A DNA stretch of 64,000 nt from Kordia sp. TARA_039_SRF (GTDB lineage: Bacteria; Bacteroidota; Bacteroidia; Flavobacteriales; Flavobacteriaceae). The translations under genes were made by a program, and so were the position numbers. Positions 50,251-59,935 of this stretch are shown in pieces. The DNA lies in the NCBI GenBank assembly GCA_006383075.2, contig SMNH02000005.1, positions 124,001 through 188,000 of the forward strand. The letters run 5' to 3'. Numbering within the stretch: position 1 is the stretch's first letter; every line of letters starts with the position of its first letter. The notes under the pieces are model-generated. The model searched no databases and was not told where the DNA came from. It saw only the letters and a list, made by a program, of their open reading frames with translations.

Positions 50251-51456
50251 ATGAAAAAATTAGTAGTAGGAGTCTTAGCAGTAACTAGTTTTATGTTTAT
50301 TTCTTGCTCAAGTGATGATGATGGAAATGCTCCATTAGATACCAATCAAGTAATTGCACCAGCAACGTATGAATTTAGTAGAAACGGAGCTAGTACAGTA
50401 GATTACAATGGACAAACAACGCGCATCCAAATGGGAGAGGAGTTAATCACAGCGCTTAAAGATAACTCTAAAACAGAAGCAGAAATTGACGCAATGTTTG
50501 CGCATGTGGAAGGCGAAAACAACTTTAGTAACGACGATTTAAACGCTTCCAACAAAAGTATTCGTAGCAAAACTGCTGCTTCCACTGATTATTTTTCAGC
50601 AAATACAACCGATGCAAACGCTATTAAAGCCGATTTTGATGGCTGGATTGCAAACCAAGTAGCAATAGTATATCCTAATTGGAATGTAACTGCAACAGCA
50701 GGAACGGCTGGAAACTTGCAAGAATTAGGTGGCGGCTCAATTCGCTACGTGAATGGTAAAGGATTGGAATACAATCAAGCATTTAATAAATCATTAATTG
50801 GTGCATTAATGGTCGATCAAATGTTGAATAATTACCTAAGCACTTCTGTACTCGATGCAGGAAACAATCGCGCTGATAACGATGCTGATATTCTAGCAGA
50901 AGGAAAAAATTACACCAATATGGAACATAAATGGGATGAAGCGTTCGGATATTTGTACGGAACAGACAATGCTACTTCTCCATTATTAAATGAAGATAGT
51001 TTTCTAAACAAGTATCTTTCTCGTGTAGAAAATGATGCTGACTTTACAGGAATTGCTTCTGAAATTTACGAAGCTTTCAAATTGGGTAGAGCTGCCATAG
51101 TCGCTAAAAACTATGAGGTTCGTGACGAGCAAGCGGATATCATTCGCGAAAAAGTATCTGAAGTTATCGGAATCCGAGCAGTGTATTATTTACAACAAGG
51201 GAAAAACTCTTTAGCAACAAACAAAGCTGCTGCGTTTCACGATTTATCAGAAGGATACGGATTTATCTATAGCTTACAATTTACGCGCAAACCAGGAACC
51301 AACGCACCATACTTTACAAAAACCGAAGTTGACGGATTCATTTCTCAACTCATGGAAGGAAATGGTTTTTGGGACGTAACTACTGAAACCTTAGACGCTA
51401 TTTCTGACGAAATTTCAGCCGAATTCAACTTTACAACAGCGCAAGCTGGCAGCTAA
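50251..51456 (+). CDS. DUF4856 lipoprotein (iron-operon partner of imelysin)
   Basis: The 401-residue lipoprotein (MKKLVVGVLAVTSFMFISCS, lipobox FISC) then has an Asp-rich stretch (SSDDDG). The body shows the repeats of the DUF4856 domain (YEFSRNGASTVDYNGQT, and a HKWDEAFGYLYG helical segment). In Bacteroidetes this family is found with imelysin, HTTM and TonB receptors, as here, and is thought to serve iron uptake. It has its own promoter and ends in a terminator. Confidence 0.8.
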   Translation: MKKLVVGVLAVTSFMFISCSSDDDGNAPLDTNQVIAPATYEFSRNGASTVDYNGQTTRIQMGEELITALKDNSKTEAEIDAMFAHVEGENNFSNDDLNASNKSIRSKTAASTDYFSANTTDANAIKADFDGWIANQVAIVYPNWNVTATAGTAGNLQELGGGSIRYVNGKGLEYNQAFNKSLIGALMVDQMLNNYLSTSVLDAGNNRADNDADILAEGKNYTNMEHKWDEAFGYLYGTDNATSPLLNEDSFLNKYLSRVENDADFTGIASEIYEAFKLGRAAIVAKNYEVRDEQADIIREKVSEVIGIRAVYYLQQGKNSLATNKAAAFHDLSEGYGFIYSLQFTRKPGTNAPYFTKTEVDGFISQLMEGNGFWDVTTETLDAISDEISAEFNFTTAQAGS

Positions 51457-51479
51457 CACATATTATTTAGAATTGGTTT

Positions 51480-51523
51480 AAAAAAGTAGCGGATGTATTA
51501 GGTTTACAAACGCTACTTTTTTA
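51480..51523 (+). terminator. Terminator after the DUF4856 gene
   Basis: AAAAAAGTAGCG (51480-51491) and CGCTACTTTTTT (51511-51522) form a perfect stem with a 19-base loop and a T-rich end. Confidence 0.75.
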
Positions 51524-51529
51524 TTTTTG
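51522..51529 (+). promoter_or_regulatory. Bacteroidetes -7 box before imelysin
   Basis: TATTTTTG (TAnnTTTG) lies just after the terminator, 38 bases before the imelysin ATG. A -33 box is not obvious. Confidence 0.4.
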
Positions 51530-51566
51530 CAACGTTTATTTAGAATAAATAGAAATAAAAATACTG

Positions 51567-52682
51567 ATGAAGAAAATTTTCCCACTCGTAGTTTTACTTA
51601 TGATTTTTGCCTGTAGTTCTGGTGATGATACGCCAACTTCAACCAATGGAAATGGAGGAGGCGGAATAGCTTTCAATAGAGCCGCAATGCTAACGAATCT
51701 TGCAGACAATATTATCATTCCTTCATACCAAGCATTGAACACAAACCTGAATGTATTGGTTACTTCTAAAAACGATTTTATTGCAACTCCAAATCAAGCA
51801 AACCTTGATAATTTACGTGACGCTTGGCTCACAGCGTATAAATCTTGGCAACGTGTAGAAGCGTTCAATATCGGATTGGCAGAGCAAACAGCATACTACT
51901 TTCAAATGAATACGTATCCTGTAAACACTACAGACGTAGAAAACAACATCGCTAGTGGAAGTTATGACTTAACACATCCAAACAACAACGATGCGGTTGG
52001 TTTTCCAGCGTTAGATTACATGCTCTACGGATTGGATGCCATTGATGCTTCCATCGTTGCAAAATACGATACAGATGTGCAAGCAGCTAACTATAAAAAC
52101 TATTTGTCGGACTTAATAAACCAAATGCAATCGCTTACGCAAGATATCTTAAACGATTGGACAAACAACTACAGAAACACTTTTGTAGCTAGTACCGCAA
52201 ATACAGCGACAGGCGCGGCAAATATGTTTATCAACGATTATATTTTCTATTACGAAAAAGGATTGCGCGCGAACAAAATAGGAATTCCAGCAGGAAACTT
52301 CTCGGCTACGTCATTACCAGACAGAGTAGAAGCATACTACAATCAAGAAGTATCAAAAGAACTAGCACTAGAAGCCTTAGATGCTGTCATTGACATTTTC
52401 AATGGAACAAAATTCAATGGTACTACAGCAGGCGAAAGCTTTAAAACCTATTTGATTTCGTTAGACAGAAGCGACTTGGCAACGTCTATTATCAATCAGT
52501 TAAATGCTGCACGTGGAAGAATTCAAGACTTAAACGCAAACTTTACAACACAAATCAATTCAGACAATACCAAAATGACACAAGCCTATGACGCATTGCA
52601 AGTTGCCGTAGTATTGTTAAAAGTAGACATGTTACAAGCGTTTGACATTTCCGTAGATTATCAAGATGCAGACGGCGACTAA
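51567..52682 (+). CDS. Imelysin family lipoprotein
   Basis: The 371-residue protein has a lipoprotein signal (MKKIFPLVVLLMIFACSS). The imelysin helical bundle includes LRDAWLTAYKSWQRVEAFNIG near the N-terminus and GFPALDYMLYGL in the middle. Imelysin was named as a peptidase and the family is associated with iron uptake. The usual GxHxxE-type motif reads GFPALD, so the His is lost, as often seen in Bacteroidetes members, and protease function is doubtful. It heads the imelysin-HTTM-TonB operon. Confidence 0.88.
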   Translation: MKKIFPLVVLLMIFACSSGDDTPTSTNGNGGGGIAFNRAAMLTNLADNIIIPSYQALNTNLNVLVTSKNDFIATPNQANLDNLRDAWLTAYKSWQRVEAFNIGLAEQTAYYFQMNTYPVNTTDVENNIASGSYDLTHPNNNDAVGFPALDYMLYGLDAIDASIVAKYDTDVQAANYKNYLSDLINQMQSLTQDILNDWTNNYRNTFVASTANTATGAANMFINDYIFYYEKGLRANKIGIPAGNFSATSLPDRVEAYYNQEVSKELALEALDAVIDIFNGTKFNGTTAGESFKTYLISLDRSDLATSIINQLNAARGRIQDLNANFTTQINSDNTKMTQAYDALQVAVVLLKVDMLQAFDISVDYQDADGD

Positions 52683-52690
52683 ACTATAAA

Positions 52691-54109
52691 TTGTTCAAAA
52701 ACATAAGGTTGTCGCGCGTGGCAACCTTTTTTTATTCAACAGTGAATCGTTTTCAAACATATATACAACAGCAAACCAATGCAGCGCCTTTGGCAGTATT
52801 TCGTATGGGTTTTGGGTTGATGATGTGTTACGGAATCATTCGTTTTTGGGCGCATGGCTGGATAGAAAGTCAATACCTAGAACCCACATTCCACTTTTCT
52901 TACTACGGTTTTGAATGGATAAAACCATTGGGAAATTTTACGTATGTGCTCTTTTTTATCTGCGGATGCTCAGCATTGTTAGTTGCGTTGGGACTCAAAT
53001 ATCGAATCGCAATCATTACGTTTTTCCTCAGTTTTACGTACATCGAATTGATGGACAAAACTACCTATCTCAATCATTATTACTTTATTAGTATTTTGAG
53101 TTTTTTGATGATATTTCTTCCCGCGAATGCGATGTTTTCGGTAGACAATCTATGGCGAAAGAAAAACTATGAAAACATTCCCAAATGGACGATTGATGCG
53201 GTGAAATTACTCTTAGGAATTGTCTATTTCTACGCAGGATTGGCAAAAATAAATGCCGATTGGCTCTTTAAAGCGCAACCGTTAAAAATTTGGCTGCCAT
53301 CCAAATTCGATTTGCCAATTATTGGAGAAACACTCTTGCAACAAAACTGGTTTCACTATGCTATGAGTTGGTCGGGAATGTTGTACGATTTGCTCATTCC
53401 ATTTCTATTATTATACCGAAAAACACGACTAATTGCCTTTGCTCTAGTGGTATTTTTTCACGTATTTACCAGAGTATTATTCCCGATTGGAATGTTTCCG
53501 TTTATCATGATAATCAGTACGTTAATTTTCTTTGATGCGAAATTACACGTAAACATCATTTCGTTTCTCAAAAAAGGAATTCAACGTGTCATCAAGCTAA
53601 AAACAGCAAACATTCAGACGATTTCAAATTACAAAATCAAATACAAATCGGTTATCATTCCTATTGTGGTGACTTTTTTCGTGATTCAGATGGTATTTCC
53701 GTTCAGATTCATGCTGTATCCAGGCAATTTATTTTGGACAGAACAAGGATATCGCTTTTCGTGGCGTGTGATGTTGATGGAAAAACGAGGCATTTCCACC
53801 TTTAAAATTGTAGACGGAAAAACTGGAAACTTTTTCTACGTAAACAACGGTGATTTCCTCACAGAACGACAAGAAAAACAAATGAGCTTTCAACCCGATT
53901 TCATTCTCGAATACGCACACTATCTCGGTGATCATTTTACGAGCCAAGGTCATGAAAATGTGGAAGTGTACGTAGAAAGTTACGTCGCACTCAACGGACG
54001 AATGAGTCAGAAATTTATCGATGAAAGCGTGAATTTATATCAAGAAAAAGAATCATTCAAACATAAACACTGGATTTTACCATTTAACGATGAGATTAAA
54101 GGATTTTAG
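52691..54109 (+). CDS. HTTM domain integral membrane protein (gamma-carboxylase-like)
   Basis: The 472-residue protein has the HTTM layout: ten or so helices in the first 360 residues (AVFRMGFGLMMCYGIIRFW, GIVYFYAGLAKINADWLF) and a soluble C-terminal part (FRFMLYPGNLFWTEQGYRFSWRVMLMEK, read in parts). The domain occurs in vitamin K-dependent gamma-carboxylase. Its bacterial role is unclear, but it appears repeatedly in imelysin/TonB clusters. The only early start codons are TTG at 52691 or GTG at 52742. TTG lies 8 bases after the previous stop and is preferred. Confidence 0.85.
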   Translation: MFKNIRLSRVATFFYSTVNRFQTYIQQQTNAAPLAVFRMGFGLMMCYGIIRFWAHGWIESQYLEPTFHFSYYGFEWIKPLGNFTYVLFFICGCSALLVALGLKYRIAIITFFLSFTYIELMDKTTYLNHYYFISILSFLMIFLPANAMFSVDNLWRKKNYENIPKWTIDAVKLLLGIVYFYAGLAKINADWLFKAQPLKIWLPSKFDLPIIGETLLQQNWFHYAMSWSGMLYDLLIPFLLLYRKTRLIAFALVVFFHVFTRVLFPIGMFPFIMIISTLIFFDAKLHVNIISFLKKGIQRVIKLKTANIQTISNYKIKYKSVIIPIVVTFFVIQMVFPFRFMLYPGNLFWTEQGYRFSWRVMLMEKRGISTFKIVDGKTGNFFYVNNGDFLTERQEKQMSFQPDFILEYAHYLGDHFTSQGHENVEVYVESYVALNGRMSQKFIDESVNLYQEKESFKHKHWILPFNDEIKGF

Positions 54110-56516
54110 CATACTTAGTATACTTTGTTTGTTCAGTATTTCCCTTACTGCACAACAAAAAATTGCAGGAATTGTCACTTCGGCAACAACCAAGCAACCG
54201 ATTGCGAATGTTGACATTTTCGACTCAGCATCTGGAAAATTAGCCACCACAAATGACAAAGGATATTACGAATTTACCACAGAAGAAAAAGGATTAAAAA
54301 TTTTCTTCTTTTCGTATGAATATGAATTGGCGGAAAGACAAATAACAATCACACAAGATTTGGAATTAAACGTATCACTACAACCGTTAGGAGAGCAACT
54401 TTCGGAAGTACAATTAAGCATCCGCAAGAAGAAAATATTTGCGCTAAAACGTTTAAAAGATGTAGAAGAAACCGCCATTTACGCAGGAAAAAAGACGGAA
54501 GTTGTATTGGTAGAACAATCGATGGCGAACTTGGCATCGAACAACGCACGTCAAATATATAGTCAAGTGGTGGGATTAAATATTTACCAAAATGACGATG
54601 CTGGTTTGCAACTAAACATTGGTGGTCGTGGACTCGATCCGAATCGTACGGCAAACTTTAACACGCGTCAAAACGGCTATGATATCAGCGCTGATGTACT
54701 CGGTTACCCAGAAAGTTACTATTCGCCAGCGGCAGAAGGTTTGCAGGAAATTCAAATCATTCGCGGTGCAGCTTCGTTGCAATACGGAACGCAGTTTGGT
54801 GGTTTGGTAAATTTTGTGATGAAGAAACCGAATCAGGCAAAACCATTTGAATTTATCACTAGAAATACGTTGGGAAGCAACAATTTATACACGAATTTCA
54901 CAAGCGTAAGCGGAACGGTTGACAAGTTTAGTTACTATTCGTTTTTCAATTACAAAAAAGGCGACGGATTTCGTCCAAATTCTGAATTTGAATCCAAAAA
55001 CGCCTATGCGCATATCGGTTATCAATTCAACGAGCGTACAAAATTAGAAGCTGAGGTCACGTATTTGCGCTATTTGGCAAAACAAGCTGGCGGATTAACT
55101 GATGCTATGTTTGCGGAAAATCCATTTCAAAGCAATCGAGAACGTAACTGGTTTCAGATTGATTGGTTGTTATACAACTTGAAATTCGCGCATACATTCT
55201 CTGAAGACACCAACTTTACGTTTAACTTTTTTGGTTTAAATGCGGAGCGAAATGCCTTAGGTTTCAGAACCAATCGTGTAAATCAAGTAGATCCAGGCGG
55301 CGTTCGTGATTTAATTAAAGGTGATTTTAACAACTTCGGAATGGAAGCGCGTTTGTTGAGCAATTATGAAATCTTTGGAAAAAAATCGACGTTTTTAATC
55401 GGTTCAAAATTTTACAAAGCAGACAATACCGGTGCGCAAGGTCCAGGAAGTGCGGGAAGCAATCCGAATTTTGAATTTCAAACAGCAGATTTTCCAAACT
55501 ATCAAAATCAGTCCGCGTATGACTATCCGAACTTGAACGTAGCAGTTTTTGGGGAGAATATTTTTTATGTGAATGATAAATTGTCCATCACGCCAGGAAT
55601 TCGCTTTGAACATATCAAAACTGAAAGCGACGGATTTTTCAAGCGAATCAACACAGATGGTGCTGGAAACGTGATTTTAAACGAAACTGTAGATAACAGC
55701 GACGTGCGCGAGCGTTCGTTTGTATTGTTCGGATTGGGCGCGAGTTATAAACCATCAGACGCGTTGGAAATCTATGGAAATGTGAGCCAAAACTATCGTT
55801 CGGTGACGTTTACAGATATTAGTATCATCAATCCTGCATTCGCCATCAGTCCAGATATTGACGACGAAAAAGGAATGACAGTTGATTTTGGCATACGCGG
55901 AAATTATAAAAACAAAATCTCGTACGATATCGGCGCGTTCGGATTGTTCTATAATGACCGAATTGGTTTTGTGCAACGTGCGTTTTCAGACGGAAGCGTG
56001 AAAAGTGAACGTGGAAATATTGGTGATGCCGTGATGTACGGAATTGAATCACTGATTGATTTCAACCTCAACGAAATCTTCCTCAAAAACGAAGATTACA
56101 GTTTCAACTATTTCATTAACATCGCGTTAACCGATTCAGAATATACCAATTCCGAAGAAAACGGCGTAGAAGGTAATAACGTAGAATTTGTACCGAATGT
56201 CAACTTAAAAACAGGTTTGCTTTTTGGATATAAAAACTTTTTATCGAACATTCAGTATACATATCTGTCACAACAGTTTACGGACGCTTCCAATGCTGTA
56301 GAAAGTAATTTAAGTGGTGTAATAGGAGAAATTCCTGCGTATGACATTTTGGATGTTTCGGTTTCTTACACGTACAAAAACTTTAAGTTAGAAGCGGGAA
56401 TTAATAATGTGTTGGATAACGCATATTTCACACGTCGCGCCACAGGCTATCCAGGTCCAGGAATCATTCCATCGAACAATCGTAATTTTTATACGACGTT
56501 ACAAATTAAATTTTAA
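54090..56516 (+). CDS. TonB-dependent receptor, FecA-like (iron operon)
   Basis: The 808-residue receptor overlaps the HTTM gene by 20 bases. It has a signal peptide (LCLFSISLTAQQK region), a CarboxypepD_reg domain (IAGIVTSATTKQPIANVDIF), a plug (ARQIYSQVVGLNIYQNDDAG, RGLDPNR, EIQIIRGAASLQYGTQFGG) and a 22-strand-type barrel ending in aromatic TLQIKF. Position in an imelysin/DUF4856/HTTM operon suggests import of iron (citrate-like) complexes. No FecR/FecI pair is adjacent. Confidence 0.9.
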   Translation: MRLKDFSILSILCLFSISLTAQQKIAGIVTSATTKQPIANVDIFDSASGKLATTNDKGYYEFTTEEKGLKIFFFSYEYELAERQITITQDLELNVSLQPLGEQLSEVQLSIRKKKIFALKRLKDVEETAIYAGKKTEVVLVEQSMANLASNNARQIYSQVVGLNIYQNDDAGLQLNIGGRGLDPNRTANFNTRQNGYDISADVLGYPESYYSPAAEGLQEIQIIRGAASLQYGTQFGGLVNFVMKKPNQAKPFEFITRNTLGSNNLYTNFTSVSGTVDKFSYYSFFNYKKGDGFRPNSEFESKNAYAHIGYQFNERTKLEAEVTYLRYLAKQAGGLTDAMFAENPFQSNRERNWFQIDWLLYNLKFAHTFSEDTNFTFNFFGLNAERNALGFRTNRVNQVDPGGVRDLIKGDFNNFGMEARLLSNYEIFGKKSTFLIGSKFYKADNTGAQGPGSAGSNPNFEFQTADFPNYQNQSAYDYPNLNVAVFGENIFYVNDKLSITPGIRFEHIKTESDGFFKRINTDGAGNVILNETVDNSDVRERSFVLFGLGASYKPSDALEIYGNVSQNYRSVTFTDISIINPAFAISPDIDDEKGMTVDFGIRGNYKNKISYDIGAFGLFYNDRIGFVQRAFSDGSVKSERGNIGDAVMYGIESLIDFNLNEIFLKNEDYSFNYFINIALTDSEYTNSEENGVEGNNVEFVPNVNLKTGLLFGYKNFLSNIQYTYLSQQFTDASNAVESNLSGVIGEIPAYDILDVSVSYTYKNFKLEAGINNVLDNAYFTRRATGYPGPGIIPSNNRNFYTTLQIKF

Positions 56517-56569
56517 TTCAAAGATTAAAGAATTAAAAGATTCAAAAATCTTAAATAGTCAATCCAATA

Positions 56570-56710
56570 ACCGTCACTTCGAGTGTTTTTCTTGTCATTG
56601 AGCCTGTCGAAATGAAAGAAAAATGTATCGAGAAGTAATTGGTAACTTTTGATATCATAGTACTTCTCGATACAAATTTGTCGCACAAATTCACTCGAAG
56701 CGACGTTCGT
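56570..56710. repeat. Dispersed intergenic repeat (second copy)
   Basis: It contains CGTCACTTCGAGTGTTTTTC, TGTCGAAATGAAAG, ATGTATCGAGAAGT and a second, inverted part (ACTTCTCGATACA ... CACTCGAAGCGACG). The reverse complement of 56570-56640 is nearly identical to 38722-38790. Confidence 0.7.
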
Positions 56711-56838
56711 ACTCCATAAAAAATAAATCTTATAACACAATTTTAGTAATCGTAAAACAATATTTTTTAATAAGAAAAGTTTTTATTGTAAGTTAGTTCT
56801 TAACTTTTTAAAGAATATTAATTAAAAAATCATGTATT

Positions 56839-56943
56839 ATGTTAGAAAAATTTGAGCAATATGTTTCAGAAGAAGCTCTTAATTTATATGGAGGTTTGGT
56901 ACCAAAAAAAGCTGTTCTTGAATCAGAAATAGAAGGAGAGTAG
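56839..56943 (+). CDS. Candidate short double-glycine leader peptide
   Basis: A 34-residue frame reads MLEKFEQYVSEEALNLYGG, then LVPKKAVLESEIEGE. The first 19 residues look like a double-glycine (bacteriocin-type) leader: amphipathic, acidic and ending in GG. The remainder would be a 15-residue core, without Cys, Ser-poor and acidic. No peptidase/ABC exporter or modifying enzyme is adjacent. It precedes the ECF sigma locus and follows a repeat-rich stretch. It could be a natural-product or signal peptide, or chance. Confidence 0.45.
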   Translation: MLEKFEQYVSEEALNLYGGLVPKKAVLESEIEGE

Positions 56944-57073
56944 TACTGTAAGAAAAAAATATGGAGGTCGTCTAAAAAGTAAACTTTTCATCAAATTCAG
57001 GATTATTATGAAATTTACGTATGAATGATGATGTTTAATTTTTTAGATGTCTTCTTTTGGTATTAAGCTTTTT

Positions 57074-57895
57074 CTATTCCAGCGTATCAAGCAAAACTCT
57101 CGCTTCCTCATAGTTGTAATTTTCAGCATCATCTGTAAGTCCACGTAATAGTTCAATAGCCTTCTCCTTATTCTCAATTTTCAAATACAGCATTGCTATA
57201 TACCAATTTCCTCGCGAACGCTCATATGGATCATCATCTACAGAAGCTAATTTCTGGAAAGTTGCGATGGCTTTGTCATTATCATTGAGTAAATCATATG
57301 CAGCGCCGATATATAGCAAACTAGGATGATACAATTCGTCCGTTGGTGTTACTTTTTGAAAGGACGCAATCGCTTCTGTATAGTTTTTTTGTTTAAAGGC
57401 TTCTTCTCCCTGTAAAAAAGTATTTTGTTCTTGTCCTTTCTCCACAAAAGATGGCAAATCCGACCAGTTTACATAGGTTTCATAGTAGGAACGAAGCGAG
57501 ACATTTGTTTGCGTCATGTAAATCCCAAAGAAAATAATAATCGCTGCAGCAACTGCGATATAACGATAGTATTTTTTAAAAGGATTAACTTTTGTATTTT
57601 CTTCTAAATAGACTTTTTCAGCATTTCGTAAACTCGTAGATAAATCTTGATATTCACTGCTTCTCAGCTTCGATTTTAATTCAGTAATACGATCTTCATA
57701 TTGCAGTCGTTCAATGGTATGCCACTGTCCTTTGCCAATGATATCAAACAGTTGTTGCTGCAAACGAACTTCTTCTTGCAATTCAGGTTCGTTTTGCAAT
57801 CGTTGCTCAAAAGCTTCCTTTTCAGTAGCGGACAGTGTTTGTTTCAAATAACCATCAATCTGTGCTACTAACTGTTCGGTAAGTTCTATTGCCAT
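57074..57895 (-). CDS. Anti-sigma-like membrane protein with TPR domain
   Basis: The 273-residue protein has a cytoplasmic N-terminal half (QIDGYLKQTLSATEKEAFEQ and ELQEEVRLQQQLFDIIG, the pattern of zinc-less anti-sigma proteins in Bacteroidetes), one transmembrane helix near residues 109-127 (YIAVAAAIIIFFGIYM), and a periplasmic TPR part (NYTEAIASFQKVTPTDELYH, DNDKAIATFQKLASVDDD). It overlaps the sigma factor gene by 10 bases, so translation is coupled. It likely binds the sigma factor until the TPR part senses a signal. Confidence 0.8.
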   Translation of the reverse strand: MAIELTEQLVAQIDGYLKQTLSATEKEAFEQRLQNEPELQEEVRLQQQLFDIIGKGQWHTIERLQYEDRITELKSKLRSSEYQDLSTSLRNAEKVYLEENTKVNPFKKYYRYIAVAAAIIIFFGIYMTQTNVSLRSYYETYVNWSDLPSFVEKGQEQNTFLQGEEAFKQKNYTEAIASFQKVTPTDELYHPSLLYIGAAYDLLNDNDKAIATFQKLASVDDDPYERSRGNWYIAMLYLKIENKEKAIELLRGLTDDAENYNYEEARVLLDTLE

Positions 57896-58440
57896 TTCTT
57901 TAGTTTTTGAAACAGTTTATCTTGTTTTATCAAATTTATCAGTTTGGTTCTACATTTAAAAACACGTTGACGTACTGTGTTTATAGATGCGTATGCGTAT
58001 TCTTTTAAAATTTCTTCGTAGCTCAATCCATTAAAGTAACTACTTAGAATTTCTTTGCAATTATCAGAAAGCAAATCAAATTTTTCAATATAAAAGTCAA
58101 ACAATTCTTGTTCAACTATAAAAGTGCTTAATTCTTCTTCTTTATCTTCTAGTGTCAAAGCGTCCGTTTTCATTACCTTATTTTTTAAGGTTCTTTTCCA
58201 AATATTTCTACATACCACAAATAAATAGGCTTCAAACGACTGTATGGTATTTCTTTTTTCTTTTTGTGTGACGATGATATACATGAGTCCATCGTGAAAA
58301 ACATCGGAAGCATCTTGAGCATCACCTCGATTTTTTAGGACGTATGATTTTATTTTGGGAAATAATTTGCTGTAAATTTCTTTTGTAACTTTCTCATTTC
58401 CAGTGATAAGAGCGTTGATGTATCTTTCACTATCTTTCAT
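57886..58440 (-). CDS. ECF-type RNA polymerase sigma factor
   Basis: The 184-residue protein has region 2 (EIYSKLFPKIKSYVLKNRG, SDVFHDGLMYI, SFEAYLFVVCRNIWKR) and region 4 (LSDNCKEILSSYFNGLSYEE, ASINTVRQRVFKCRTKL). It starts 79 bases from the divergent S8 gene and is coupled to a TPR anti-sigma protein. A GGGTAATGA/CTTCCC pair lies in that gap and again before 62857. It is most probably the promoter recognised by this sigma factor. Confidence 0.9.
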   Translation of the reverse strand: MKDSERYINALITGNEKVTKEIYSKLFPKIKSYVLKNRGDAQDASDVFHDGLMYIIVTQKEKRNTIQSFEAYLFVVCRNIWKRTLKNKVMKTDALTLEDKEEELSTFIVEQELFDFYIEKFDLLSDNCKEILSSYFNGLSYEEILKEYAYASINTVRQRVFKCRTKLINLIKQDKLFQKLKKWQ

Positions 58441-58465
58441 AAATACAAATATGATTAAAAAAAAT

Positions 58466-58491
58466 GGGTAATGATTTCCGTGTTTCTTCCC
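58466..58491 (+). promoter_or_regulatory. Putative ECF sigma promoter, before the S8 protease
   Basis: GGGTAATGA (58466-58474), 11 bases, CTTCCC (58486-58491), then TTATATATGA. Identical boxes and spacing occur at 62757-62782. The downstream edge is 28 bases from the S8 ATG. Confidence 0.65.
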
Positions 58492-58519
58492 TTATATATG
58501 AACGCAAAAAATTAATATC

Positions 58520-59899
58520 ATGAGAAATATACAAAAACTTATTGCATTTGTATTCGCATTTCTAGTATGTGCATGTACACAAGATGACATTTTTATTGAT
58601 TCAACTAATGAAATAGAATCAACAGATTTTAGTAAAAATAATGGGCAAGGATCACTTCCGAATAATATGCCTGTTTTTGTCCAAGATGAATTAATTATAA
58701 AATATAAGGCTGGAACTCCAGATACAATGAAAGCGAGTATCCGATTTAGTCATGGAATCAATCCCAATCCGTCAGTGTCGCTACCAGGTTTCGGGTTCTA
58801 TGAAATTTGTCGATGTGAGAATCAGGACATTGAAAAATGGATTTACCCAAGTGGAGTTATTGATATAGAACCCAAGAAAGGAGTAATAGAAGAGGATATA
58901 GATGATGATGATGACGCACCTGGTATTGAACATGTAGACTATGAGTTTATCGTTGATTTTGAATTTGAAAATCCAGTAACAGGAACCGCTGATGACACAA
59001 GTTATGAAGACTATATAAAAGGTGTAAACAGCGGTGTTACGATTGCTATTTTAGACACGGGATTGGCAACTGGTTTAACCGTTTTTAACGATGGATCTGA
59101 CCCCATTCAATTTTTATATAATGCTTCAGAAACTGCTTTAGATGGAACACAAAAATCAGGATGGGATTTTGTAAATGGAGAGGCTAATACTTTTGATGAT
59201 AATCCAAATTTTCATGGAAGTATTATCGCAAATCAGATTCATAGTGCATTAGCAGCTCAAAATATTGACCATCAAATTTTGCCGATAAAAATTGCAAATA
59301 AAAAGGGTAAAATAAGTTACTTTAATTCATTATGCGGTGCATTGCGGGCTTTTGAACTTGCCGATGTTGTCAATATGAGTTTTGGGTGGTATGATGATCC
59401 TTTTGGAGATTTTGCAAATACAATTTTTGAAAGTTTGATAGAAACCTATAGCGATGTAATTGTTGTGACATCCGCAGGAAATAATGGAACAAATAATGAA
59501 CTATTTCTACATTATCCATCGTCCTATCCACAACAAAATGTAATTTCTGTTGCAGCTTATAATGAAACACTAGGAATAGCTTCTTCTTTTTCAAATTATG
59601 GAAATGGTAGTGTTGATTTTTATGCGAAAGGAGAAGAAGTTCCTTTTTATACATCTGAAGTTATAGGGACTTCATTCGCAGCACCTCAAATCGTAGTAGA
59701 AGTAGCAAAAATTATTGAAACTGAAGGACTTTCTGACGTGCCAATGGTAGATAGGGTTGCTGCTTTGGGGATTCCAGTAACAGAGTTTTTTGTTCGTTTA
59801 CGTGATATTATGACGGGTGAAGAAATCGTAGATCCAGATACAGGAGCATATATTTACATGAGTACAGTATATAATAAATATATTCCTACAAGTGATTAA
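58520..59899 (+). CDS. S8 (subtilisin-like) serine protease lipoprotein
   Basis: The 459-residue protein has a lipoprotein signal (MRNIQKLIAFVFAFLVCAC). The propeptide-like part is acidic (IEEDIDDDDDAPGIE). The subtilase domain has Asp179 in AILDTGLA, His232 in NFHGSIIA, Asn in SAGNNG and Ser385 in GTSFAAP. All catalytic residues are present. It is followed after 36 bases by the CHAT protease gene. Together with the divergent ECF sigma unit, it suggests a stress- or damage-controlled protease pair at the cell surface. Confidence 0.9.
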   Translation: MRNIQKLIAFVFAFLVCACTQDDIFIDSTNEIESTDFSKNNGQGSLPNNMPVFVQDELIIKYKAGTPDTMKASIRFSHGINPNPSVSLPGFGFYEICRCENQDIEKWIYPSGVIDIEPKKGVIEEDIDDDDDAPGIEHVDYEFIVDFEFENPVTGTADDTSYEDYIKGVNSGVTIAILDTGLATGLTVFNDGSDPIQFLYNASETALDGTQKSGWDFVNGEANTFDDNPNFHGSIIANQIHSALAAQNIDHQILPIKIANKKGKISYFNSLCGALRAFELADVVNMSFGWYDDPFGDFANTIFESLIETYSDVIVVTSAGNNGTNNELFLHYPSSYPQQNVISVAAYNETLGIASSFSNYGNGSVDFYAKGEEVPFYTSEVIGTSFAAPQIVVEVAKIIETEGLSDVPMVDRVAALGIPVTEFFVRLRDIMTGEEIVDPDTGAYIYMSTVYNKYIPTSD

Positions 59900-59935
59900 A
59901 AAATTATAGCTATTTTTAACTTAAAAATAGTTTGT

